Source: Chromobacterium sp. ATCC 53434 (lineage in GTDB: Bacteria; Pseudomonadota; Gammaproteobacteria; Burkholderiales; Chromobacteriaceae). Taken from it: a stretch of 64,000 nucleotides of DNA. A program made the position numbers and the translations under genes. This document shows positions 1-7,856 of this stretch, in pieces (within the stretch, counting starts at the first letter, position 1; each line of letters opens with the position of its first letter). Where the stretch lies: positions 1,240,001 to 1,304,000 of the forward strand of contig NZ_CP025429.1 in assembly GCF_002848345.1 (NCBI RefSeq), read 5' to 3'. The notes beneath the pieces were generated by a model. That model saw only the letters and a program-made list of their open reading frames with translations, was not told the origin of the DNA and did not search any database.

Positions 1-504
1 CGCTCGCGCTCCGGCATCCCCATCCTGATGCTGACCGCCCGCGGCGACGAGCTGGACCGCATCATCGGCCTGGAGATGGGGGCCGACGACTATCTGCCCA
101 AGCCGTTCAATCCGCGCGAGCTGCTGGCCCGGGTGCGCAGCATCCTGCGCCGGGTCGAGGAGCGGCGCGACGGCAGCGCCTTGCGGGCGCTGCAATTCTC
201 CGACTGGCGGCTGGAATTGGGCGCCCAGCATCTGGTGGACCGCGAGGGCGTGGTGACGCCGCTGTCCGGCGGCGAGTTCAAGCTGATGCAGGCGCTGGCG
301 GAGAATTCGCAGCGGGTGATGTCGCGCGATCAGCTGATGGAGGCGATGAACGGCAAGGAGGCTGGCCCGTTCGACCGCACCGTCGACGTGATGATAGGCC
401 GGCTGCGCCGCCGCCTCGGCGACGACGCGCGCGAACCGTTGCTGATCAAAACCATACGCAGTGGCGGCTATATGCTGGCATGCGAGGTGGTGTCGGTGCG
501 ATGA
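1..504 (+). CDS. OmpR-family response regulator (5' end outside window)
   Basis: DNA-binding response regulator of a two-component system; only the C-terminal 167 residues lie in the window. The first residues continue a receiver domain: the conserved Thr stretch (ILMLTARGDE) and the Lys-Pro switch (DDYLPKPFNPREL) are present, while the phospho-acceptor Asp lies upstream. A winged-helix Trans_reg_C domain follows, with LSGGEFKLMQAL, a SRDQLM turn and the recognition-helix/wing region RTVDVMIGRLRRRLGD..IRSGGYML. Its TGA overlaps the ATG of the next gene (ATGA), so the two are translationally coupled. The kinase partner resembles EnvZ and a porin follows, so osmotic or envelope control of porin expression is a reasonable inference, not shown. 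Confidence 0.93.
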   Translation, partial: RSRSGIPILMLTARGDELDRIIGLEMGADDYLPKPFNPRELLARVRSILRRVEERRDGSALRALQFSDWRLELGAQHLVDREGVVTPLSGGEFKLMQALAENSQRVMSRDQLMEAMNGKEAGPFDRTVDVMIGRLRRRLGDDAREPLLIKTIRSGGYMLACEVVSVR

Positions 505-1955
505 GGCGCTTGCCGCGCACGCTTTACGGCCAGTTGCTGCTGACGCTGCTGACCAGCGTGCTGCTGGCCAATGTGGTCGGCATCGCGCTGGTGCTGACCG
601 ATCGCGAGCGGCTCAGCCGCACGCTGCGCGCCGAGTATGTCGCCCAGCATCTGGCGGACATGATCAATCTGCTGGACGAAACCGCCGCCGGCAACCGTCC
701 GAAACTGGCCGCCGCGCTGACTTCGCCGTCGGTCCAGGTCCTGCTCGACCATCGTTGGGTCGAGGACCGCAAGACCAGTTTGCCGGAGGCCGGCAAGCTG
801 TGCCAGCTGATCCGCTCGGATCTGAATTTCCCCTATCAAATGCAGGTCCTGTCGTTCAGCGAGGATACGCCGGACGCGGCGGAGGACTTGCTGCGGCCGT
901 TTCTGGCGCCGGGCCAGCATGTGTTCACGCCCGGCAATAAATTCTGGGTGCAGGCGCTGCCGAGCAAGCTCGGCGACGGCGAGGCCGAGTTCAAGATCGA
1001 GATGGCCACGCTGCAGGTCAGGCTGCGCGATGGCATGGTGGCGACCTTCCGCGTCGGCCAGATCGCGTCGCCGGAAGAGACGCCGTGGCGGGTGACGGCC
1101 TGGCTGTTGCTGGTGGCGCTGGTGGTGGCGGCGGTATCGACCTGGGCGGTGCGCCGGCTGACCCGGCCGCTGGCCCTGTTTTCGCAGGCGGCCACCGGTC
1201 TGGCTGCCGATCTGGACCAGCCGCCGTTGCCGGAGACCGGCACCCAGGAGGTGGTGAACGCGACGCGCGCCTTCAATCGGATGCAGAAGGAGCTGCAGCG
1301 CTACCTGAAAACCCGCAGCCAGATGCTGGCCGGCGTATCGCACGATCTTAGGCTGCCCATCACCCGGATCCGCCTGCGGCTGGAGCAGTTGCAGGAGGGG
1401 ACGGCCCGGCAGGCGATAGAGCGGGATCTGCTGGAGATGGATCAGCTGATTGCCGACACGCTGGCCTATCTGCGCATGGGGCAGGGCAACGAGAACTGCG
1501 TGTTGCTGAACGTCGGCGCCTTGCTGGAGGGCGTGATCGAGGATGTCGAGGCGCTGGGCGCCGAAGTCGTATGCAGCGCCGAGCCGGTCAAACCGTTGCA
1601 TGCCCGGCCGCAGGCCTTGCGCCGCTGCATCGCCAACCTGCTGGAGAATGCCCGCCGCTACGGCGGAGCCGGCGCGATCGAGGTCCGGTTGCGCGAGCGC
1701 GAGGGCGGGGTGGTCATCCAGGTGCGCGACCATGGTCCGGGCATCGCCGAAGCGGATCTGGAACGGGTGTTCGAGCCCTACGTAAGGCTGGAGGATTCGC
1801 GCGCCAAGCATACCGGCGGCAGCGGGCTGGGTCTGGCGATCGCCCGCGCCATCGCCCGCGAGCATCGCGGAGACATCGCCTTGTTCAATCATCCGCAAGG
1901 CGGCTTGTGCGCCGAACTGCGTTTTCCGGCCGAGCGCCGCAGCGGCGGCGCTTAA
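501..1955 (+). CDS. EnvZ-like sensor histidine kinase
   Basis: Membrane histidine kinase of 484 residues that should phosphorylate the upstream OmpR-type regulator. Order: a transmembrane helix near residues 9-30, a periplasmic sensor of about 165 residues, a second helix near 197-216, a HAMP linker (RRLTRPLALFSQAATG), a HisKA H-box with His about residue 281 (GVSHDLRLPITRIR), and a HATPase_c domain with N-box (NLLENARRYGG), G1 box (DHGPGIAE) and G2 box (GGSGLGLAIA). The start at 501 is chosen for the ATGA overlap; an in-frame ATG at 480 would only add residues inside the preceding gene. The periplasmic part matches no sensor family I recognise, so the signal is unknown. Confidence 0.93.
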   Translation: MRRLPRTLYGQLLLTLLTSVLLANVVGIALVLTDRERLSRTLRAEYVAQHLADMINLLDETAAGNRPKLAAALTSPSVQVLLDHRWVEDRKTSLPEAGKLCQLIRSDLNFPYQMQVLSFSEDTPDAAEDLLRPFLAPGQHVFTPGNKFWVQALPSKLGDGEAEFKIEMATLQVRLRDGMVATFRVGQIASPEETPWRVTAWLLLVALVVAAVSTWAVRRLTRPLALFSQAATGLAADLDQPPLPETGTQEVVNATRAFNRMQKELQRYLKTRSQMLAGVSHDLRLPITRIRLRLEQLQEGTARQAIERDLLEMDQLIADTLAYLRMGQGNENCVLLNVGALLEGVIEDVEALGAEVVCSAEPVKPLHARPQALRRCIANLLENARRYGGAGAIEVRLREREGGVVIQVRDHGPGIAEADLERVFEPYVRLEDSRAKHTGGSGLGLAIARAIAREHRGDIALFNHPQGGLCAELRFPAERRSGGA

Positions 1956-1986
1956 CAATGATTGACAATCGCAGGTCGGGGGCGGC

Positions 1987-2015
1987 TTGCCATCAAAATT
2001 AAAAGCAAATACAAT
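1987..2015 (+). promoter_or_regulatory. Sigma70-like promoter for a short transcript upstream of the porin
   Basis: TTGCCA (1987-1992) and TACAAT (2010-2015) are separated by 17 bases. Transcription would start near 2022 and meet the strong terminator at 2087-2112, giving an RNA of about 90 nt. The boxes are seen directly; activity is inferred. Confidence 0.5.
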
Positions 2016-2021
2016 CTAATA

Positions 2022-2112
2022 ACGAATTCTGTTGTTCCCAGCTGCTGCCGGGTTCAGAGGATTCTGGTCAAGTCTATCCTTAATAAGGTCCGCTCAGCGG
2101 GCCTTTTTTTTC
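2022..2112 (+). ncRNA. Candidate small RNA or attenuated leader between the kinase and the porin
   Basis: A segment of about 90 nt lies between a promoter-like pair (17-base spacing) and a textbook Rho-independent terminator. It holds no convincing ORF. It could be an independent small RNA, a porin 5' leader with premature termination, or the 3' end of the two-component transcript. Its position beside a porin gene recalls porin-regulating small RNAs of other proteobacteria, but I recognise no known family. Confidence 0.4.
2087..2112 (+). terminator. Rho-independent terminator
   Basis: Stem GGTCCGC / GCGGGCC (2087-2093 with 2097-2103) with a 3-base loop, followed by nine T residues (2104-2112). 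Confidence 0.85.
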
Positions 2113-2327
2113 GATTTTTTTCGAAAAAGAAAATTAACAACTTTGTTAATGTAAGTTAAGCAACAAAATAACGAGAAGTTGTTAACTTATACATAAATAG
2201 CCGCTGTTGTATTTACGCACATAGTGTCTCTTTTTTACTACATGAACAGTAGCGTACACTTGCGTATATCGATGTTGGAAATTAGTATGTGATCGCTTTC
2301 TAAGACAACCTCAACAGGATGTGCGAA
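2113..2327 (+). promoter_or_regulatory. AT-rich porin upstream region
   Basis: About 215 bases, much richer in A and T than the surroundings, between the terminator and the porin start. Several -10-like stretches (for example TATACATAAAT near 2189) occur without a clearly matching -35 box. Such a region often carries OmpR or other regulator sites; none is identified with confidence. The ribosome-binding site AGGA is at 2316-2319. Confidence 0.4.
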
Positions 2328-3410
2328 ATGAAAAAGACTCTGATTGCTCTGGCAGTAGCGACTCTGCCGGCTGCGGCTTTTGCCGATGTGACCATCTACG
2401 GCCAACTGAAGGGCGGCATCGAGAACGTTGATGCCGGCGGCATGAACAAGACCAATGTCGACGACCTGGGCTCCCGCATCGGCTTCAAGGGCAGCGAAGA
2501 CCTGGGCAACGGCCTGAAGGCCATCTGGCAGGTTGAAAGCGGCTTCGACATCGACGGCTCCAACCGTCAGGGCTACGGCTCCTTCGCCAGCCGCGAATCC
2601 TTCGTCGGCCTGGATACCGGTTTCGGCAAGGTGCGCATCGGTAACCTGTCCACCTTCAGCGACTCCAACATGAGCGTCGTGAACCCGTGGGAAAGCGCCA
2701 GCAACGCGCTGCAGTTGAACGCCTTCACCCGTGACGACGTGCGCGTGAAGAACGCCATCCGCTTCGACACCGCCAACTACAACGGCTTCCAGGCTGCCTT
2801 CCTGTACGGCACCAAGGAAGACAAGAACGATGTAGTGCGCGCTGATGCCGCCCTGAACGAAGCTCAACGCGAAACCTACAACCTGGGTCTGTCGTACGAG
2901 AACAGCGGCTTCTTCGGCAAGTACCAGTACATCCACCAGACCCCGATGGCGCTGGTGAGCGGCGTTCAGACCCAGGCCAACGACAGCCACCGTCTGGAAG
3001 CCGGCTACAACGCCAACAACCTGCTGGTGGCCGTCGGCTACCGCAACGACCGCGGCGACAACACCGTCACCCCGCTGAGCTTCCTGGCAGGCGTCAACGT
3101 GCCGGTCGACGGCAGCAAGTACAAGTCGCAGGAATACGCGCTGACCGCCGCCTACACCATCGGCGCCTTCACGCCGAAGTTCACCTACGCCCAAGGCGCC
3201 AACGTCAAGGTTGACGGCAACACCGCTTCCGACACCGGCTACAAGCAATACCTGCTGGGCGTGGACTATCAGATGTCCAAGCGCACCGTCGTTGGTCTGC
3301 AGTACGGTGAAGTGAAGGCCGATCAGGCCATCTTCAGCAACGCCGCCGATGGCTCCAATGCCGGCAGCAAGCTGCGTGGCGTTGGCCTGAACATGGTTCA
3401 CTCGTTCTAA
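2328..3410 (+). CDS. Gram-negative general porin (neisserial/betaproteobacterial type)
   Basis: Outer-membrane trimeric porin for diffusion of small solutes, 360 residues. It starts with a signal peptide of about 19 residues (MKKTLIALAVATLPAAAFA) and the mature chain opens DVTIYGQLKGGIE, typical of beta-proteobacterial porins. The repeated GSEDLGNGLKAIWQVE and SRESFVGLDTGFGKVRIG motifs and the C-terminal phenylalanine (LNMVHSF) are hallmarks of a 16-stranded barrel. The start at 2328 is preferred to the ATG at 2319 because AGGA is 8 bases upstream and the signal peptide then begins correctly. Codon use is strongly biased, as expected for an abundant protein. Its position after an OmpR/EnvZ-like pair suggests control by that system. 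Confidence 0.95.
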   Translation: MKKTLIALAVATLPAAAFADVTIYGQLKGGIENVDAGGMNKTNVDDLGSRIGFKGSEDLGNGLKAIWQVESGFDIDGSNRQGYGSFASRESFVGLDTGFGKVRIGNLSTFSDSNMSVVNPWESASNALQLNAFTRDDVRVKNAIRFDTANYNGFQAAFLYGTKEDKNDVVRADAALNEAQRETYNLGLSYENSGFFGKYQYIHQTPMALVSGVQTQANDSHRLEAGYNANNLLVAVGYRNDRGDNTVTPLSFLAGVNVPVDGSKYKSQEYALTAAYTIGAFTPKFTYAQGANVKVDGNTASDTGYKQYLLGVDYQMSKRTVVGLQYGEVKADQAIFSNAADGSNAGSKLRGVGLNMVHSF

Positions 3411-3472
3411 GCCAGGCTACGGTTGAAGGACGCGCCGGTGCCGATGGGCTGACATCGGCGGCCGGTTCGCGA

Positions 3473-3511
3473 AACCGCCGCTCTCCGAAAGGAGGGCGGC
3501 GGTTTTGTTTT
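3473..3511 (+). terminator. Rho-independent terminator of the porin gene
   Basis: Perfect 14-base stem AACCGCCGCTCTCC / GGAGGGCGGCGGTT with one G-T type pair and a GAAA loop (3487-3490), followed by TTGTTTT. Confidence 0.85.
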
Positions 3512-3576
3512 GCGCCGCCGGCTTGCCGGCGGGCCATCGTCGGTGTTCAATCGTTTCTTTGCGCGAAGGAAACGCG

Positions 3577-4191
3577 ATGTCCGGATTGCAGCGCTTGTTG
3601 GCCTCGGTCGGCGCGGCCTGGCCCTGGCTGGACGCCGAGGCCGCCCCATGGTTCTGGCTGCGGGATCTGCCCCGTTCGATAGAGGCGGCGCGCGACGGCG
3701 CCGCCGCCGACGACTGGATCGTCGATGGCGAGGCCTTGATCCATCGCAGCGCGACGCTGGAGGCGGGCGTTATCGTCAAGGGGCCGGTCTGGATCGGACC
3801 GGGTTGCCGCGTCGCCGCCCATGCCTATCTGCGCGGCGGCGTCGTCTTGTGCGCCGGCGCGACGGTGGGACCGGGTTGCGAGATCAAGTCCTCCATCATT
3901 GGACCAGGCAGCCGTTTGGCGCATTTCAACTTCGTCGGCGATTCGGTGCTGGGCGCCGATGTCAATCTGGAGGCCGGCGCCATTCTGGCCAACCATTGGA
4001 ACGAGCGGGCCGACAAGCGTATACGGCTGCATGTCGATGGCGAGACGCTGCTGCCGGGCGTGGACAAGCTGGGCGCGCTGCTCGGCGATGGCGTACGGGT
4101 CGGCGCCAACGCGGTGTTGTCGCCGGGCACGGTGCTGGCGGCCGGCGCGGTGGTGCCCAGGCTGGGGCTGGTGGAGCAGGACAGGCAATGA
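3577..4191 (+). CDS. Left-handed beta-helix (hexapeptide-repeat) transferase-like protein
   Basis: A 204-residue protein with a short N-terminal alpha/beta part followed by hexapeptide repeats (VIVKGPVWIGPGCRVAAHAYLRGG, ATVGPGCEIKSSIIGPG, VLGADVNLEAGAILANHW, VGANAVLSPGTVL), which form a left-handed beta helix. Related proteins are acetyl/acyltransferases or the C-terminal half of sugar-nucleotide pyrophosphorylases (COG1208-like). The nucleotidyltransferase half is absent. The conserved ..NHWNERADKR.. loop resembles the active-site region of GlmU-type acetyltransferases, but the substrate cannot be assigned. GAAGGA is 7 bases before ATG 3577. It stands alone between the porin and mgtA terminators. 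Confidence 0.75.
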   Translation: MSGLQRLLASVGAAWPWLDAEAAPWFWLRDLPRSIEAARDGAAADDWIVDGEALIHRSATLEAGVIVKGPVWIGPGCRVAAHAYLRGGVVLCAGATVGPGCEIKSSIIGPGSRLAHFNFVGDSVLGADVNLEAGAILANHWNERADKRIRLHVDGETLLPGVDKLGALLGDGVRVGANAVLSPGTVLAAGAVVPRLGLVEQDRQ

Positions 4192-4192
4192 A

Positions 4193-4220
4193 AAAAGCCG
4201 GCCCATCGGGGCCGGCTTTT
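4193..4220. terminator. Bidirectional terminator between convergent genes
   Basis: Perfect palindrome AAAAGCCGGCCC / GGGCCGGCTTTT with loop ATCG. A-tract and T-tract flank the stem, so it can serve both the hexapeptide gene and mgtA. Confidence 0.85.
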
Positions 4221-4242
4221 CGGGCGGGTGCCTGGCTGTGGC

Positions 4243-6987
4243 TTAGAACCACTGGCCGTAGCGCTTGATGTAGATCGTCTTCACCGTCTGCGTCAGCGCC
4301 AGATAGCCGGCCATCGTCAGCAGCAGCCACCAGAAGTAGCTGGCATCCAGTCGGATGAAGCCCAGCGAAGAGGCGAGCGGCGAGAACGGCAGGTAGCAGG
4401 CGATGGCGATGGCGATGCTGGTCGACAGCAGCACCGGCAAGGACGCCGTGCTCTGCAGGAACGGGATCTTGCGGGTGCGCAGCATGTGCACGACCAGCGT
4501 CTGCGAGATCAGGCCTTCCATGAACCAGCCGGTGTTCATGATCAGCTGGCCGCCGTCTCCGCCGTGCAGATGGTAGGCCGCGCCGGCGCCGAATACCGTC
4601 CACAGCAGGATATAGGTCGTGATGTCGAACACCGACGAGGTCGGCCCCAGCCACAGCATGAAGCGCTTGATGTTGCCGGCTTCCCATTTGCGCGGCTTCT
4701 TCAGGAAGTCCGGATCCATCTTGTCCCAGGGTAGGAACATCTGAGACAGATCGTAGATCAGGTTCTGCAGCAACAACTGCATCGCCAGCATCGGCTCCCA
4801 CGGCAGCCAGGCCGAAGCCACCAGCACCGAGAACACATTGCCGAAGTTGGAGCTGGCGGTCATGTTCAGGTACTTCAGGATGTTGCCGAAGGTCTCGCGG
4901 CCCTTGATCACGCCTTCTTCCAGCACCATCAGGCTCTTTTCCAACAGGATGATGTCGGCGGTCTCCTTGGCGATGTCGGCGCCGCTGTCCACCGAGATGC
5001 CGACGTCGGCGTCGCGCAGCGCCGGCGCGTCGTTGATGCCGTCGCCGAGGAAGCCCACCGTGTGGCCATTGGCCTGCAAGGCTTTGACCACCCGAGATTT
5101 TTGCAGCGGGGTCAGCTTGGCGAAGATGGTGGTGCGCTTGACCGCCGCGCACAGCGCCACGTCGTCCATCGCCTCGATGTCCGGGCCCAGCAGCGGCTTG
5201 CCCGGATTGAGGCCGACGTCGCGGCAGACCTTGGCGGTGACGATGGGATTGTCGCCGGTCAATACCTTGACCGAGACGCCGTACTCGTTCAGCGCCTTGA
5301 TCGCCGGCGCGGCCGACTCTTTCGGCGGATCGAGGAAGGTCAGGAAGCCGCGCGCCACCAGGCCATGCTCGTCGGCTGTCTGGTAGGCGGCCTTGCGCGC
5401 GTCCTGCGGGATGTGGCGGGTGGCCACTAGCAGCACGCGGTAGCCGTCGGTGTTGAATTCCTGGCTCAGGCTCAGCAGACGGGCGCGTTCCTCGGCGTTC
5501 AGCGCGCGGACCTCGCCGCCGTCCTGGATGTGGCTGCAGACGGCCAGCATCTCTTCCACCGCGCCCTTGGACACCATCAGCTGCTGGCCGTTGTCGTCCT
5601 GGACGATGACCGATAGCCGGCGGCGCTCGAAGTCGAACGGCAGCTCGTCCACCTTGGCGTAATGCCGCAGCTTGACGCGCTCGCCGAGCGCGTCGGCATG
5701 CTCGACGATGGCGATGTCCATCAGATTCTTCATGCCGCTCTGGTGGAAGCTGTTGAGCCAGGCCAGCTGCAGCGTGGTCTCGTCCTTGCGGCCATGGATG
5801 TCGTAGTGGTGCTCCAGAATGATCTTGTCCTGGGTCAGCGTGCCGGTCTTGTCGGTGCACAGCACGTCCATCGCGCCGAAGTTCTGCACCGAGTTCAGCC
5901 GCTTCACCACCACCTTGCGCCGCGCCATCGCCACCGCGCCCTTGGCCAGGTTGGCGGAGACTATCATCGGCAGCATTTCCGGCGTCAGGCCCACCGCGAC
6001 CGCCAACGCGAAGGTCAGCGCCGACATCCAGTCGCCCTTGGTGACGCCGTTGATCATGAACACGATGGGCACCATCACCAGCATGAAGCGGATCAACAGC
6101 CAGGACACGCTGTTGACGCCCTTGTCGAAGCTGGTCTCGATGCGCTTGTGGCTGACCACATTGCGTGCCAGCGAGCCGAAGTAAGTGTCGGCGCCGGTCG
6201 CCACCACCACCGCGCGGGCGGTGCCGGACACCACATTGGTGCCCATGAAGCAGGCGTTGGACAGGTCGAGCAGGCCGGCGTCGCCGTCGGTCCGGCCGTC
6301 GGCCGATTTGGCGGCCACCGCGCCCAGCGTGTCGTATTTCTCGACCGGCAGCGCCTCGCCGGTCAGCACCGCCTGGCTGATGAACAGGTCGCGCGATTCC
6401 AATAGCCGCACATCGGCCGGAATCATGTCGCCGGCCTGCAGATGGACGATGTCGCCGACGACCAGCTCGGTCATCGGCACTTCCAGTCGAATCGGCGCGC
6501 TGGGACCCGCCGGGCGGCGTTGCACGGTGGCGGTGTTGCGCACCAGCGATTTCAGTTTCTCCGCGGCCTTGGCGGAGCGGAATTCCTGCCAGAAGCGCAG
6601 CAGGCCGCTGACGGCGATCATCGCCGACAGGATGATGACCTTGGTCCAGTCCTGATCGTCGGGCGGCGCCATCGCGATGTCCATCACGTAGCTGATCGCG
6701 CCGAGCACGATCAAGACCATCACGAACGGGTTCTTGAAGGCCAGCATCAGCTGGAGCAGCGCGTGCGGCGGCTTGTCGTGCGCCACCTCGTTGGCGCCGT
6801 ACTGCTGCAGTCGCTGGGCGGCCTCGACGGCGGTCAGGCCTTCCGGTTGGCTGCGCAAGCGCTTGAAGGTCTCTTCCTGAGGTTGCAGCGCTTCGTGGGC
6901 CAGCCGGAAGGCGACCTTGTCGCCGGTCTTGCCCGGGGTGGCGATGAAACCCCGGTTCGGTTTGCGGGGGGTGAGATTCTTGGTCAT
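4243..6987 (-). CDS. mgtA: Mg2+-importing P-type ATPase MgtA
   Basis: P3B-type ATPase of 914 residues that imports Mg2+ across the inner membrane. The N-terminal cation_ATPase_N region (LRSQPEGLTAVEAAQRLQQYGANEVAHDKPPHALLQ) leads to an E1-E2 ATPase domain (DIVHLQAGDMIPADVRLL, TGEALPVEK), the phosphorylation motif CTDKTGTLTQ with Asp about residue 379, a nucleotide-binding domain (KGAVEEML), TGDNPIVT and GDGINDAPALRDADVGISV, and a hydrophobic C-terminal half with about ten helices in all. Length and motifs match enteric MgtA. ATG 6987 is preceded by AGGAG. The two upstream genes encode ACT/MgtC-tail-like proteins, and the 290-base leader is unusually long for an intra-operon gap, implying magnesium-dependent control after initiation. 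Confidence 0.96.
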   Translation of the reverse strand: MTKNLTPRKPNRGFIATPGKTGDKVAFRLAHEALQPQEETFKRLRSQPEGLTAVEAAQRLQQYGANEVAHDKPPHALLQLMLAFKNPFVMVLIVLGAISYVMDIAMAPPDDQDWTKVIILSAMIAVSGLLRFWQEFRSAKAAEKLKSLVRNTATVQRRPAGPSAPIRLEVPMTELVVGDIVHLQAGDMIPADVRLLESRDLFISQAVLTGEALPVEKYDTLGAVAAKSADGRTDGDAGLLDLSNACFMGTNVVSGTARAVVVATGADTYFGSLARNVVSHKRIETSFDKGVNSVSWLLIRFMLVMVPIVFMINGVTKGDWMSALTFALAVAVGLTPEMLPMIVSANLAKGAVAMARRKVVVKRLNSVQNFGAMDVLCTDKTGTLTQDKIILEHHYDIHGRKDETTLQLAWLNSFHQSGMKNLMDIAIVEHADALGERVKLRHYAKVDELPFDFERRRLSVIVQDDNGQQLMVSKGAVEEMLAVCSHIQDGGEVRALNAEERARLLSLSQEFNTDGYRVLLVATRHIPQDARKAAYQTADEHGLVARGFLTFLDPPKESAAPAIKALNEYGVSVKVLTGDNPIVTAKVCRDVGLNPGKPLLGPDIEAMDDVALCAAVKRTTIFAKLTPLQKSRVVKALQANGHTVGFLGDGINDAPALRDADVGISVDSGADIAKETADIILLEKSLMVLEEGVIKGRETFGNILKYLNMTASSNFGNVFSVLVASAWLPWEPMLAMQLLLQNLIYDLSQMFLPWDKMDPDFLKKPRKWEAGNIKRFMLWLGPTSSVFDITTYILLWTVFGAGAAYHLHGGDGGQLIMNTGWFMEGLISQTLVVHMLRTRKIPFLQSTASLPVLLSTSIAIAIACYLPFSPLASSLGFIRLDASYFWWLLLTMAGYLALTQTVKTIYIKRYGQWF

Positions 6988-7277
6988 GGTGCAACTCTCC
7001 TGGCGCTGCGGGCGCGACCAGCCCTGCCTGGAGCCTGTCCACGATTTTTCGGCGGAAAGCAGCGGTGCCGGAAGGCGTCGTGGGCGGGCTCTCGTGCATC
7101 AGCGCCGACAACGTGTCAGCTCGAAAATCGAGAGAACCTTGCCGCCCGTTGGGGTGCTCTGCGCGAACGCCCCAGCGGGTGGCATCTCGGATGGTGTGTG
7201 GCGGGTCTAGGTCATGCCGGCTCCTGTGTCGCGTGTGGGGAGGGCGGTTTTGCTCCGCCCCTCGATGGAAGGGCGGT
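6988..7277 (-). promoter_or_regulatory. Long mgtA leader with a two-codon mini-ORF and a GC hairpin
   Basis: A 290-base gap precedes mgtA. Reading down the minus strand there is AGGAG (7225-7221), then ATG ACC TAG (7215-7207), a two-codon ORF with a good Shine-Dalgarno site, then a strong stem (7145-7154 with 7170-7179, ten pairs with one wobble or mismatch). An alternative 28-codon ORF (7185-7099, MPPAGAF...) has no ribosome-binding site. I see no M-box (ykoK) riboswitch core. The arrangement suggests a structured leader, but the mechanism is unknown. Confidence 0.45.
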
Positions 7278-7619
7278 TCAGCCGGTCAGCGCCCGGTTGG
7301 CGGTGGGCGGCAGGGACAGGCAGTCCAGCTTGACGCGGATCAGCGGCAGCGTGGCCAGGCGCTGAGCGACGCCCTGCAGGAAGTGCATGCAGGTTTCGGT
7401 GTTGCAGCGGAAGTCGGCGCAGATCAGCCAGGGCGCCAGCGTGTGGCTGGTGCCGGCTTCGGCCTCTTGCGGTTGCTCCAGCCACTGAAGGATGCGCAGG
7501 CCGTGCTTCTGCGCCAGCGTGCGGATTTCGCGTCTGGCCATGCCCAGCGACATCGATGGGCACTGAATGGACAGCTGATAGATTTGCTGCGGGCGTTGAC
7601 GGGTAAACGGGTTTTGCAT
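7278..7619 (-). CDS. Small ACT-like protein of the mgtA locus (hypothetical)
   Basis: A 113-residue soluble protein with no signal peptide. The core, from QIYQLSIQCPSMSLGMARREIR through WLICADFRCNTETCMHFLQGVAQRL to VKLDCL, reads as beta-alpha-beta-beta-alpha-beta, the ACT-like fold of MgtC C-terminal domains, but identity to that family is too low to be sure by eye. ATG 7619 follows GGAGGA. It lies between its neighbour, which looks like an MgtC tail, and mgtA; all three point the same way with 230-290 base leaders between them. A role as regulatory partner of MgtA or a Mg2+ sensor is inference from context. Confidence 0.7.
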   Translation of the reverse strand: MQNPFTRQRPQQIYQLSIQCPSMSLGMARREIRTLAQKHGLRILQWLEQPQEAEAGTSHTLAPWLICADFRCNTETCMHFLQGVAQRLATLPLIRVKLDCLSLPPTANRALTG

Positions 7620-7620
7620 C

Positions 7621-7752
7621 GCGGGCTCCTCCGGTGAAGGAAGGCGCCGGCTGGCGCCGGCGGGATTCGCGTGGCGACAGGCGGCCCGCCCGGACGTGCC
7701 GGGGCGGGGCGTGTCGGTTCATGCCGCCGGCGGCATGTCCCGACGATTGCGA
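7621..7752 (-). promoter_or_regulatory. Structured region between leader peptide 2 and its gene
   Basis: The interval between the second leader ORF and the ACT-like gene is dense in inverted repeats: a perfect 16-base palindrome ATGCCGCCGGCGGCAT (7721-7736), a long GC stem around 7676-7715 (GACA..CCGCCCGG / CCGGGGCGG..TGTC), and GGCGCCGG repeats near 7643-7661 that can pair with the region before the ribosome-binding site. This fits attenuation or translational switching. Confidence 0.45.
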
Positions 7753-7815
7753 TCAGCGGGGCGATGCGTGGTGGCGGCGAAGATCCTGCGGTTTCGGCTC
7801 GGGGTCTTCGGGCAT
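7753..7815 (-). CDS. Candidate MgtL-like leader peptide 2 (20 aa)
   Basis: Short ORF encoding MPEDPEPKPQDLRRHHASPR, located in the 237-base gap between two genes of the magnesium locus. The N-terminus alternates acidic residues and prolines (EDPEPKP) and is followed by Arg-Arg, as in E. coli MgtL (MEPDPTPLPRRR...). Acidic/proline N-terminal stretches are known to destabilise translating ribosomes at low Mg2+. The ribosome-binding site is weak (CCGAAAG region). The similarity in composition and position to leader peptide 1 of the same locus is the main support. Confidence 0.6.
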   Translation of the reverse strand: MPEDPEPKPQDLRRHHASPR

Positions 7816-7856
7816 GGTTCGGACTTTCGGTATGGTGTCGAGTGGCGGTTGCCGGC

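Noticed and set aside
468..1958. Antisense open frame over the EnvZ-like kinase
   Set aside because: Same codon-bias effect; Gln/Arg-rich product without a domain or ribosome-binding site.
3962..7111. Minus-strand frame of about 1049 codons overlapping mgtA in another frame
   Set aside because: Shadow of mgtA; its start region (MHESPPTTPSG) has Pro residues but no ribosome-binding site and no stop before mgtA, so it is not a leader peptide.
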